From Aralia elata (Eukaryota; Streptophyta; Magnoliopsida; Apiales; Araliaceae): 64,000 nt of DNA. Location: NCBI GenBank assembly GCA_034770075.1, contig CM068377.1, positions 75,591,358 to 75,655,357 on the forward strand, in the 5' to 3' direction. Under the pieces are notes generated by a model, which was not told the DNA's origin, ran no database searches, and saw only the letters and a list, made by a program, of their open reading frames with translations. Every line of letters begins with the position of its first letter. The first letter of the stretch is position 1. This document shows positions 1-11,063 of the stretch, piece after piece. The translations under genes were made by a program, and so were the position numbers.

Positions 1-764
1 TCTTTATAATTAATGGTTTGATCAAGTTACTTTATTTATTCCTTCTTGTATGAAATTCATTTTTGATAATCTAATTTAATTGTTGAATGCTATTTGGCTT
101 AATTGATTTGATTTCTGTAGAATTGAATTGGTTAGCTAACATTATATGCTAGATTAAGGAATAATATTACGTGCAATTAATATTGTTCCTAATTACAAGT
201 AGTAATTAGTAATGCATGATTGTGGACAAATTTTTGAGTATTGCTAAGATTATCAGAAGACAGGTTAAATAATCCGAGCTTGTGTGATTATTGCTTGGAA
301 TAGTCTAATTTCCTAGTTCTGAATGTTTCTGTTATATTAAATCTAGAGAGCTTGTTCTAGGTTGTATGATAGTTAGAATCTCGTGAAGAGCTTGTTTCAC
401 TGAGTGATAGTCTAAGGGAAATTTCAGATAGCAGGGCTTATTGTTATCTAGGACTATTAGTTTTATTAAAGGATAAATATTATTATACTTGATTACTTCA
501 TTATTGTAAAAAGGCGATACTGAACTGAAGAACTGAAGTCTCTTATTCATTATTTATTTTTATCAATTATTTTCTGTTTTGTTAGTTTAATTCAATTCAA
601 AAACCCCCCTCCCCAATTTATATTCAGTTGTATTAGGAAATATTAGGATGAATATAAAACAATTCACTCTCTGTGGAATCGACCCTTGCTTATTGTTATA
701 CTAATTCTTGAGTTAGGAGTGTAGAAGTAGGGTATTAATTTTAGAGTGTTAATGACAGCTCCCA
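1..764 (+). repeat. 5' LTR of the + strand Athila element, 3' portion
   Basis: This stretch is the reverse complement of the Athila LTRs at 4989-6297 and 12876-14170, which are about 1.3 kb, so roughly 540 bases lie before the window. It ends in CAGCTCCCA just before the PBS. A small open frame on the minus strand here is LTR sequence, not a gene. Confidence 0.88.
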
Positions 765-769
765 AATTT

Positions 770-787
770 TGGCGTCGTTATCGGAGA
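770..787 (+). other. Primer binding site, + strand Athila
   Basis: TGGCGTCGTTATCGGAGA begins five bases after the LTR end. It resembles the 3' end complement of tRNA-Asp (TGGCGCCGTTGCCGGGGA), the usual Athila primer, with several mismatches. The minus-strand copy has a related site at 12853-12870. Confidence 0.8.
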
Positions 788-854
788 GTGTTATTTGTTT
801 TTATTTATTCTTTGTTTTCGTTTACTTATTTTTTATCTTCTTTTGTTCCAGTCT

Positions 855-2449
855 ATGACTCGATCCTCTCACTCTCTTAAACTGAATTTTGATCCAGAAA
901 TAGAGAAAACTGCACGCAGGTTAAGGAAGGAGGCTCGTTAATCTCGAAGTATAATTGCAGACTCCGACGAAGCTCCATCACCAGGCCTTAACATAGCACT
1001 GGAACTACTGTCAAACAAGTCATCCACCGAATCAGAAGAAGAGATGGCAGTGCCAAATAACAACATGACGTTGAAAGAATTAGCCACTCCTAATCTCAAT
1101 CAACAACCATTATGCATTGAGTATCCTACTTTAACTGATGCTTTTGAACTAAAATCCAGATTAATCTACCTTTTGCCTACCTTTTGTGGTCTCACAGGTG
1201 AAGATCCGTACAAGCATTTGAAGGAGTTTCATGTGGTATATTCCACGATGAAGCCGCAAGGAATAACCAAAGATCAGATAAAGCTTAGAGCTTTTCCATT
1301 CTCATTGGCAGACTTAGCAAAGGATTGGTTGTATTATCTTCCATCCGGATCAATACAGTCTTGGAACGATATGAAATAACTGTTCTTGGAGAAGTATTTC
1401 CCTGCTTCAAGAGTAGCTAATATAAGGAAGGAGATATGCGGAATCCGATAGTTCAGCAGAGAGACTATTTATGAGTATTGGGAAAGGTTCAAGAAGCTGT
1501 GCTCTAGCTGTCCACCACATCAAATCGATGATCAACACCTGATCCAGTACTTCTATGAGGGGCTTTTACCAATGGATATGAGTATGATCGATGTCGCGAG
1601 TAGAGGAGCACTAGTTGATAAAACTCTAGATGTTGTAAAGAACTTGATCGCAAACATGGCAGCCAACTCGCAGCAATACAGAACCAGGAATGATCATGTA
1701 CTGAAAAGGGTAAATGAGGTGAGCGCAAGCAATATTAAGCAGCAGATTTCTGACTTAACTGTTATAGTTAGACAAATGATTGCAGGAAATATGCCAGTAG
1801 CGAAGGCTTGTGGGATATGCTTAATGACAGGTCATAATACAAATGCATGCCCAACATTGCAAGAAGATGATACTGTGCAACAAGCCAATGTAGTGGGAAA
1901 CTATCAGGCACAACCACAAATAAAGTATGATCCTTACTCTAACACCTACAATCCAGGTTGGAAGGAATATCCAATTTCAGTTATGGAGGAAATAGGCCAC
2001 CAGTGCAAAGTGTTTACCCACCTAGGCAACAAGGATTTTAGCCAGCTCAACAGCAGTATCCACCAAGGCAAGCAGCACCTGCTAGTTCTGGAACATCCCT
2101 TGAAGATATGTTCAAAGCATTCATGAATCAAACTCAGCAATTTCAACAAGAGACAAGGACTTCCATCCATAATTTGGAGAATCAGATGAGTCAACTTGCT
2201 ACTACAGTTAGACGATTGGACTCTCAAGGTTCAGGGAAGCTACCTTCTCAAACTGTTGTTAACCTGAGAGAGAATGCAAGTATCATAACTTTGAGGAGTG
2301 AAAAACAAATGGATACACCAAAAGCTACTGTTGATTTTGAGGAAGAAAAAGTTAAGGAAGAGACTGAGACACCAAAGGTAAAATCTAACCCATCTTCTCA
2401 AGTTTTGACTAATCCATTACATTTTCCACCTAGGAACCACAAGACTTAA
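855..2449 (+). pseudogene. gag: Athila gag (capsid/nucocapsid), broken
   Basis: Gag packages the element RNA. The start at 855 matches the start of the related minus-strand copy. The frame has stops at 939-941 (TAA), 1377-1379 (TAA) and 1449-1451 (TAG), and is shifted between about 1980 and 2108, after which it runs to 2449. The retrotransposon gag domain lies at about 1150-1560 (KHLKEFHVVYSTMKPQG, DLAKDWLYYLP). A zinc knuckle, C-x2-C-x4-H-x4-C, is visible at about 1810-1855 (CGICLMTGHNTNAC). A glutamine-rich stretch and the ENQMSQL motif follow, as in other Athila gags. Stops of the CAA-to-TAA kind suggest methyl-C decay. Confidence 0.85.
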
Positions 2450-3346
2450 AAGACGGATGAACAAGAAAAGAAAATTTTGGAAACCTTCAGGAAAGTGGAG
2501 GTAAACATCCCTCTTTTAAATGCAATAAAACAGGTGCCAAGGTATGCAAAGTTTTTAAAAGAATTGTGCACTAATAAAAGAAAATTGAAAAATGATGAAA
2601 GAGTCATTGTGGGTGATAATGTATCAGCGATGATCCAAAGAAAAATATCACGTAAATGTAAAGATCCAGACATGTTCACAATTCCATGTAAGATAGATAA
2701 TACCAGATTTGAGAAAGCCATACTAGATTTAGGAGTTTCAATTAATGTTATGCCATTATCTGTTTATGCTTCCTTAAATCTAGGACCTTTGAAACAAACT
2801 GGTGTTATTATTCAATTGGCTGATCGTACTAATACTTACCCCCAAGGGGTGATTGAAGATGTCTTGGTGCAGGTGAATAAACTAATATTTACTGCAAATT
2901 TTTACATTGTAGACATGAAGGATGATACATCTTCAAATCCTTCACATATCTTGCTAGGAAGGCCATTCTTGAAAACAGCAAAGACAATGATTGATGTGCA
3001 TAATGGGACCTTAACCATGGAGTTTGATGGCAAAAAGATTCAGTTTAACATATATGAGGCCATGAGGTGTCCTAGTGATATTAATCTTCTTTTTGCGATT
3101 TACATCATTGACTCTTTGGTGCAGGGATCTTTTGAACAAATTCATCAGGGAAACTTGGAGGTTGCCATTAGAAATAGCATGGACTTAGACAAGGAAGATG
3201 AGATTGAGCAAAATCAGGAATTGAGGGAAACTGTGGCTGCATTGCATTCTTTACCTAAAATTTCAGATAAGTATGCAGTTTATTCCTTCAATTACCTGCT
3301 TCTCATCAAAAGTTATTGCCATCTGTTGTGCAGGCTCCAACTTTAG
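2450..3346 (+). pseudogene. Athila protease region
   Basis: Aspartic protease that matures the polyprotein. The frame continues from gag after one stop at 2447-2449. The segment with DPDMFTIPCKI followed by LDLGVSINVMPLSVY is the Athila protease active site region; the usual DLGAS has become DLGVS. HILLGRPFLKTAKTMID is the conserved C-terminal flap region of the family. The open frame ends at 3346, but homology leaves it near 3285, where comparison with the minus copy shows a one-base loss that puts the RT in another frame. Confidence 0.82.
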
Positions 3347-4988
3347 AATTAAAATTGTTACTTACACACTTAAAATATACATACCTAGGGAAGGAGGACG
3401 CACTACCAGTGATCATAGCTAACAATCTAACTAAAGTTCAAGAGGACAAACTGCTAAGAATCCTAAGAGACTATATAACAGTCTTTGGTTGGACCATAGC
3501 GGATATCAAAGGTATAAGCCATGCTATATGCATGCATAAAATCCTTTTAGAGGATGGAGCCAAGCCCACTAGAGAAGCACGGAAAAGATTAAATCCACTC
3601 ATGATGGAGGTAGTGAAGAAAGAGGTTATTAAATTGCTTGACGCAGATATCATCTACCCTATTTCAGACAGTCAATGGGTGAGTCTAGTTCAGGTAGTCC
3701 CAAAGAAATCTGGAATCACGGTCGTCAAGAATGACAACAATGAGTTGATGCCCACACGAATGCAAATAGGATGGAGAGTGTGTATTGATTATAGAAAATT
3801 GAATGTTGTAACTAGAAAAGATCACTTCCCTCTCCCTTTTATTGATCAGATGTTAGAAAGATTAATTGGGCATACTTATTATTGTTTTCTAGATGATTTT
3901 TCAGGTTATAACCAGATTGTGATAGCACCCAAAGACCAGGAAAAGACCACATTCACATGTCTATTCGGTACATTTGCGTTTCGTAGGATGTCCTTTGGAC
4001 TTTGCAATGCCCCAGGTACTTTTCAAAGATGCATAGTGAGTATCTTTTCTGATCTTCTTAAAAATTGTATTGAAGTCTTTATGGATGATTTCACAATTCA
4101 TGGTGATTTTTTGGATGCATGCCTAGACAATTTGACTCGTGTGTTAGATAGGTGCTTAGAGACTAATCTTGTTCTTAATTGGGAAAAGTGCCATTTTATG
4201 GTAGACCAAGGTATAGTACTCGGTCATGTTGTTTCAGCTAGGGGATTAGAAGTTGATAAAGCTAAGATAAAGATTATTACTGCTTTGGCTTACCCCGCAA
4301 ATGTGCGGGAGATTCGCTCTTTTCTTGGACATGTAGGTTTCTATCGCAGATTTATCAAGGACTTCTCAAAGATAGCATTGTCATTGTGTAAATTGCTTCA
4401 AAAGGATGTGGAATTTCAGTTTGATGATGACTGCAAGGAAGCTTTTGATAAATTGAAGAAACTGTTAACCGCAGCACCGATGATACAACCGCCTAATTGG
4501 AAATTGTCATTCGAGATCATGTGTGATGCAAGTAATTTTGCAGTAGGAGCTGTCTTGGGACAAAGAGTTGATAGAGCTGTTCATGCCATCTACTATGCCT
4601 CTAGAACATTGAATGAAGCTCAGATTAACTATTCTACAACCGAAAAAGAACTTTTATCTGTTGTATTTGCTTTAGACAAGTTTAGATCATATCTGCTTAG
4701 TACTAAAGTTGTAGTTTATTCTGACCATGCTGCTCTCAGGTATTTGCTGACCAAGAAAGACTCTAAACCTAGAATTATCAAATGGATTCTGTTGCTGCAA
4801 GAATTTGACTTAGAGATTAAGGATAAGAAAGGAGCAGACAACTTGGTGGCAAATCACTTGAGTAGGTTGCCTAGAGATAAGAAAGCTCTACCGTTACATG
4901 ATATTTTTTCCCAGATGAGCATCCGTTTTCCATACATGAGTCCATACCCTGGTATGCTGATATAGTAAATTATTTAGTGAGTGCTTAC
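3291..4988 (+). pseudogene. Athila reverse transcriptase and RNase H, longest intact stretch of this copy
   Basis: RT and RNase H copy element RNA into DNA. An uninterrupted 549-codon frame (3316-4965) has WRVCIDYRKLN, FLDDFSGYNQI, the MSFGLCNAPGTFQRC motif, the catalytic VFMDD (about 4076-4090) and LGHVVSARGLEVD. RNase H follows (FEIMCDASNFAVGAVLG, TEKELLSVVFALDKFR, VVYSDHAAL, DNLVANHLSR); the usual ADxLSR Asp is Asn here. A frameshift near 4905 puts the last 80 bases in another frame, which then reaches the insertion point of the minus-strand Athila at 4988. Confidence 0.9.
4984..4988. repeat. Target site duplication of the minus-strand Athila (partner 14171-14175)
   Basis: CTTAC precedes the LTR end TGGGAG at 4989 and is repeated exactly after the other LTR end TATCA at 14170. 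The host pol reading resumes across the duplication, so the insertion is a clean integration. Confidence 0.95.
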
Positions 4989-6297
4989 TGGGAGCTGTCG
5001 TTTACACTCCAAAATTAAACCTTATATTACTCTACTAACACAAAAATTAGTATAGCGACAAGCAATGATCAATCCCACAGAGAGTGAATTATTTTATATT
5101 TATCCTAATATTTTCTAATACTACTGAATCTAAATTGGGGTGGTTTTGAATTTGATTCAACTAACTAGAGCAACAGAAAATAATTAATAAGAATAAATAA
5201 TGAATTAAGGATTTCAGTTCTTCAGTTCAGTATCACCTTTTTACAATAATGAAATAATCAAGTATAACAATATTTATCTTTTAATGAAACTAATAGTCCT
5301 AGATAACAATAAGCTCTGCTACCCGAAACTTCCCTTAGATTATCACTTAATGAAACAAACTCTTCACCATATTCTAACCATTATACAACCTAGAACAAGC
5401 TCTCTAGATTTAATATAATAGCAGCATTAAGAAATAGAGAATTAGACTATTCCAAGTAATAATCACACAAGCTTGGATTATTTAACTTGTCTTCTGATAA
5501 TCTTAGCAATACATGAAAGTTTGACCATAATCAGCATTACTAATTACTACTTGTGATTAAGAACAATATCAATTACACGTAATAGTATCCCTTAATCTAG
5601 CATATGATATTAATTAGATTAACTCAATTGGCCATATTAAATCAATTCAAATAAATAATATTCAAATATAAATTCAGATTATCAAGAATGAATTTCATAT
5701 GAGAAGAAATAAATAAAGTAAACTTGATCAAACCATTAATTATAAATAAGGTTCAACATCCCTTAGAACTGAAATAAGAAAAGTTAGCCTGACATGCCTT
5801 CATTCTTCAATCTCCAAAACTAGGGTTTTTTTGTGATATATAAAAGAATGATAGCTGATGAAAAGGAGGTAGTCTCCAACTTCACTAATACAATGTATTT
5901 ATACCCCTAGGTCAAAGTCCTAAGCCTCTAAAAATTAATATTCCAAGTTACATTAGAAATCCTCAAAAATAACAACGCTGGGAAAAATTCGCTGCACAGC
6001 CACGCGCCTCACGTGCCCGCGGAAGGTCTCGGGTGCCGCAGCCCAGCTTTTGAGCGTCGCGGCCCACGATCCAAGCGCCGCGACTCTTCCTTTTGAGCGT
6101 CGCGGCCTATACTTCCTGTCCATTTTTCTTCTATTGCTCCTTGCGCGCCCATTTTGATCCCTTTTTCCTCTTTTTGTCTTTTTAGCTCCAATTCTTCCTG
6201 AAATCAATAAATACCTTAATACGCTCATATACACATAAAACATGTAATAAAACTAAATATAAAGGATTCAAAATTATCGAATATTATGTACTTATCA
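4989..6297 (-). repeat. 3' LTR of the minus-strand Athila
   Basis: Near-identical to 12876-14170 by eye. On the + strand it reads TGGGAGCTGTCG to GTACTTATCA. A TATA-like box (read on the minus strand) lies near 5890-5905. Upstream of it, at 5995-6112, is a GC-rich cluster of short repeats such as GCGTCGCGGCC and GCGCCGCGA. This copy keeps a few repeats that the other LTR has lost (a short deletion near 13985). Confidence 0.93.
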
Positions 6298-6336
6298 AAT
6301 TTCCCCACACTTAGCCTTTACACGTCCTCGTGTAAA
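6298..6336 (-). other. Polypurine tract with upstream hairpin, minus-strand Athila
   Basis: Read on the minus strand, TTTACACGAGGACGTGTAAA is a perfect 8-bp stem with a 4-base loop. It is followed by AAGTGTGGGGAAATT directly against the LTR start TGATAAG, the position expected for the plus-strand primer. Confidence 0.85.
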
Positions 6337-6657
6337 CCAAAACAAAGGTACTATTAACTTCATCTTAGATTCATTTAACTAACTTTCAACAGGTTTCAAT
6401 TCAATTACCAATACTAATCAACAGAAATCTGATCAACGCATCATTAATCAATTCACAATAACAACCTCATCATTCACCACTAAAACATCTTCAAATCACA
6501 CTGTATCCACATAAGTATCTTTCCTATGATCTACACACATACTCAACGCAGTTATCATGGAACAACAGTCGTGCACACTGACTCAAAACTTAGAACATAT
6601 TTTTTTCTTTTTTTTGCTATTCATTTTTTCACCAGAACCATGAACTTCATTTTTTCA

Positions 6658-6812
6658 GGTGAATGCATTTTATGCTCCATTTTACCTTTTTCATTTTTTC
6701 TTAAGTGAGTGCATTTTATGCTCCATCTCACTTAATTGCTCACTAGCGAGTGCGTTTTACGCTCCATCTCGCTTCATGTGTTTATAGGAGAGTGCGTTTT
6801 ACGCTCTATCTC
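6658..6812. repeat. Array of four short hairpin repeats
   Basis: Four copies, about 40-46 bp apart, of a unit whose best copies contain GAGTGCGTTTTACGCTC. GCGT and ACGC pair around TTT, extended by GAG and CTC. Copies start near 6658, 6706, 6748 and 6789. Three related copies sit in the equivalent place of the non-autonomous element at 46938-47040. Confidence 0.8.
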
Positions 6813-7411
6813 AACCCACCACATGATTTTCTTTTACACTTTTTTTTCTTTCATTTTCTCAAAATTTCTTTTTTTTTCCTCTTTCACATGGTCCTGTAAA
6901 CAAAACAAATTGATCAACAGTTCTAATATCATGAAATCAGTGCACATAGACAACTCCACAGATAACTCAGCCAAATAAGCATATATCTCATATTCAAGAA
7001 CTTGTGCAATACCAATTCAATTCAAATCAGTTACTATGGATCATAACTTAGTTATCATCATTCATCAACTAATTCCGCATCAAACAAATTCTATCAAATT
7101 AGTATCAATTTTCATTCCATATCCAAAAACCTTTTAAAAACTTAGCCAAATAAAATCAAATTTTTGAGGCAATTTTCAATTTAATTTTTCCACCAACATA
7201 TCAAGCATAAGCTAACCTAATCTACCTAAACATCTCCCTCACACTCAAACCTTATATTGTCCCCAATGTAAGACAATTATGCAACAAAAAAGTAACTAAT
7301 TAATATGCAACTATAAACTAAAAAGGGATAGAAATTCAAATCTGAATTCTTGGGTTGTCTCCCAAGCAGCGTATTTATTTTATGTCGTTTGCTCGACACT
7401 AATCCTCTTAA

Positions 7412-8570
7412 TCAATCATAAACCGGATTTACCAAGTCCAACATCTCAACGTTCTCCACCTGATATCCTTCATAGAATGGTTTGAGCCGGTGACCGTTTA
7501 CTTCGAAAATCTTCCCTATGCTCGGACTCCGAATTTCCACTGCACCATGCTGAAAAACATTAGAAACAACAAAAGGTCCTACCCATCTATAACGCAACTT
7601 ACCCAGAAATAACTTAAGCCTTGAGTGGTAACGAAGAACTTTTTGTCCCATAACAAAATTCTTTCTCATAATTTGTTTGTCATGGAAGGCTTTAGTCTTC
7701 TCTTTGTAAATCTTAGAACTTTCATAAGCATCATTCCTCAATTCTTCTAATTCTTGCAACTGCAACTTTCTCTGTTCTCCAACTTGGTCTAAACTCATGT
7801 TGCATTGCCTTTTCCCAAAAAGCCTTGTGTTCTAGCTTTATAGGGAGGTGACATGGTTTCCCAAATACAATCCGGTAAGGTGACATACCAATAGGAGTCT
7901 TGTATGCAGTTCTATAGGCCCAAAGTGCATCCTCTAACCTAAGACTCCAATCTTTCCTGTTCGGGTTGACTACCATTTCCAAAACGGACTTGAACTCTCG
8001 GTTGGATACCTCAGTTTGGCCATTACTTTGCAGATGATAGGATGTAGAAACCTTATGTATCATATTGCATTTCTTGAATAGTGCTGCTAACACCCTATTG
8101 CAAAAGTGTGTTCTTCTATCACTGATAATGGCTCTTGGTGCTCCAAACCTGACAAATATGTTAGATTTGACAAAATCTACAACAACCTTAGAATCATCAG
8201 TCTTGGTGGCTTTAGCTTCCACCCATTTAGAAACATAGTCAACAGCCAAAAGAATGTAAATATTACCATAAGAAACAGAAAAAGGTCCCATAAAATCAAT
8301 ACCCCAAACATCAAAAATTTTAACAACTAAGATAGGAGTTTGTGGCATTTGATTCCTATGTGATATGTTCCCTGTCTTTTAACAATTCGCACATGATTTA
8401 CAAAACAGATAAGAATCTTTAAAAATATTTGGCCAATAGAAACCACATTCTAAAACCTTATGAGCTATCATTTTCGGTCCAAAGTGACCTCCACAAGCAT
8501 AAGAGTGACAGAAATTTAGAATCGACAAAAATTCACTATTAGGCACACACCTTCTAACTATTTGGTCCAC
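7412..8570 (-). pseudogene. Athila integrase, broken
   Basis: Inserts the cDNA into the genome. The zinc-binding part (8379-8570) has the HSYACGGHFG His pair and the CKSCANC Cys pair, then a stop. The catalytic core (7731-8348) shows the first Asp in WGIDFMGPF, the second in AIISDRRTHF (family usually SDGGTHF) and the Glu in NGQTEVSNRE. A frameshift near 7800-7730 moves to the C-terminal part, which contains YRWVGPFVV and ends at 7412. The catalytic triad survives but not a single frame. Confidence 0.87.
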
Positions 8571-11063
8571 ACAAAATTTTCATAAATACGGGTCATCCCA
8601 GACATAGTATTTGGCATCACTCTCAAGTTTTTCTTTTTGGGATTTAGAAAATTCACTAGGAACATAAGCACTCACCAAACAATTCACAATATTGGCATAC
8701 CAGTGTACAATCTTCTCGGTAAAAAATAATTGTTCATCTAAAAAAAATCATGCAATGGTAGTGCCTTTTCATCCTTAATTAGCCAGCTCAAGTGATCCGC
8801 TACTAAGTTGTCTGCTCCTTTTTTATCTCGAATCTCCAGATCAAATTCTTGTAGCAGTAAAATCCACCGTATAATCCTCAGTTTGGATTCCTTCTTAGTG
8901 AGCAAATACCTGATAGCAACATGGTCAGAATAAACTACAACTTTAGTACCAAGCAGATAAGATCGAAACTTGTCTAAAGCAAATACAACATATAAAAGTT
9001 CTTTTTCAGTAGTAGAGTAGTTAATCTGAGCAGCATTTAAAGTTCTAGAAGCTAGTAGATGGCATGAACAGCTTTATCAACTCTTTGTCCCAAGACCGCG
9101 CCTATTGCATAATTGCTTGCATCACACATGATCTCGAATGGCAATTTCCAATTTAGTGGTTGTATCACTAGTGCTGAAGTCAACAATTTCTTCAACTTAT
9201 CAAAAGCCTCCTTGCAATCATCATCAAACCGAAATTCCATATATTTTTATAGCAACTTACATAATGGCAGCGCTATCTTCGAGAAATCCTTGATAAATCT
9301 ACAATAGAAACCTACATGTCCAAGAAAAGAGCGAATCTCCTGCACACTTGCGGGGTAAGGCAATGCAGAAATAATTTCTATCTTAGCTTTATTGACCTCT
9401 AAACCTCTAGCTGAAACAACATGACCAAGAACTATACCTTGCTCTACCATAAAGTGACACTTTTCCCAATTAAGAACAAGATTAGTCTCTAGGCATCTAT
9501 CTAACACATGAGTCAAATTATCCAAACATGCATCCAAAGAATCACCATGAATTGTGAAATCATTCATAAAGACCTCAATGCAGTTTTCTAAAAGATCATA
9601 AAATATACTCACCGTGCATCTCTTAAAAGTACCTGGTGCATTGCAAAGTCCAAAAGACATCTTTAGATATGCAAATGTACCGAATGGACAAGTGAATGTG
9701 GTCTTTTCCTAGTTTTCGGGTGCAATCACAATTTGGTTATAACCTGAAAAACCATCTAGAAAATAATAATAATCATGCCCAGCTAATCTTTTTAACATCT
9801 GGTCAATAAAAGGAAGGAGAAAGTGATCTTTTCTAGTTACAACATTTAGTTTCCTATAATCGATACACACTCTCCATCCTGTTTGCATACGTGTGGGCAC
9901 CAACTCATTATTGTCATTCTTGATGACCGTGATTCCAGATTTCTTTGGTACTACTTGTACTAGATTGACCCATTGACTGTCTGAAATGGGGTAGATGATA
10001 CCTGCATCAAGCAATTTTATAACCTTTTTCTTCACTACCTCCATCATGGGTGGATTTAATCTTCTTTGTGCTTCTCTAGTGGGCTTGGCTCCATCTTCCA
10101 AAAGAATTCTGTGCATGCACATAGCAGGGCTTATACCTTTGATGTCTGCAATCGTCCAACCAAAGACTGTTATGTGGTCCCTTAGAACTCTTAGCAGTTT
10201 GTCCTCTTGCACTTTGGTTAGATTATTTGCAATGATCACCGGTAGTGTGTCATCCTTCCCTAGATATGCATACTTTAATTGTGCGGGTAATGGTTTTAAT
10301 TCTAAGGTTAGAGCCTGCAGAACAGATGGCAATAACTTTTGATGAGAAACAGGTAATTGAATAGAATAAACTGCATACTTATCTAAAATTTTAGCTAAAG
10401 AATGCAATGCAGCCACAGTTTCCCTCAATTCCTGATTTTGCCCAATCTCTTCTTCTTTGTCCAATTCCATGCTATTTTTAATAGCAACCTCCAAGATTTC
10501 TTGATGAATATGCTCAAACGATACCTGCACTAAAGAGTCAATGATGTCAATAGCAAAAATAGGTTAATATCACTAGGGTATCTCATAGCCTCATATATAT
10601 TGAATTGAATCTTTTCGCCATCAAATTTCATGGTCAAGGTCCCATTGTGCACATCAATCATTGTCCTTGTTGTTTTTAAGAATGACCTCCCTAACAAAAT
10701 ATGTGAAGGATTTGGAGATGTATCATCCTCCATGTCCACAATGTAAAAATCTGCAGGAAAGAGTAGTTCATTCACCTGCACCAAGACATCCTCAATTACC
10801 CCTTGGGGGTAAGTATTAGTATGATCTGCCAATTGAATAATAACACCAGTTCGTTTTAAAGGGCCTAGATTTAAAGAAGCATAAACAGATAATGGCATAA
10901 CGTTAATTGAAGCTCCTAAATCTAGCATGGCTTTTTCGAATCTGGTATTACCTATCTTACATGGAATTGTGAACATGCCTAGATCTTTACATTTAGGTGG
11001 CATTTTTCTTTGGAGAACCGCGGAGACATTCTCAACCACAGTGACTCTTTCGTCATTTTTCAA
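8571..11063 (-). pseudogene. Athila protease, reverse transcriptase and RNase H, broken
   Basis: Protease (10530-11063) keeps LDLGASINVMP and the HILLGRSFLKT flap region. RT is in two parts: 9709-10530 (WRVCIDYRKLNVV, FLDGFSGYNQI, where the second Asp of FLDD is Gly) and 9247-9660 (MSFGLCNAPG, VFMNDF: the first catalytic Asp of MDD is Asn). RNase H starts at 9240 (FEIMCDASNYAIGAVLG) and is disrupted near 9050; its remainder is readable in other frames to about 8740. Loss of an RT catalytic Asp plus frame breaks make it non-functional. Confidence 0.88.

Larger units (their letters stand above)
6298..7411 (-). other. 3' untranslated region of the minus-strand Athila, no gene
   Basis: No credible ORF. 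Read on the minus strand it holds, in order after the integrase stop, a stem-loop (7348-7378, core TTGGGAGACAACCCAA), a purine-rich tract after the hairpin ATTG-GGGA-CAAT (7233-7270), AT-rich sequence, an array of short hairpins (6658-6812), and a hairpin just before the terminal polypurine tract. Runs of T on the + strand at 6600-6880 are low complexity. Confidence 0.75.

Noticed and set aside
332..550. Minus ORF within the partial Athila LTR as a gene
   Set aside because: Entirely in LTR sequence and not conserved in frame in the other LTR copies.
5953..6243. Basic-rich ORF on the minus strand of the Athila LTR
   Set aside because: Consequence of the GC-rich U3 repeats; broken in the other LTR.
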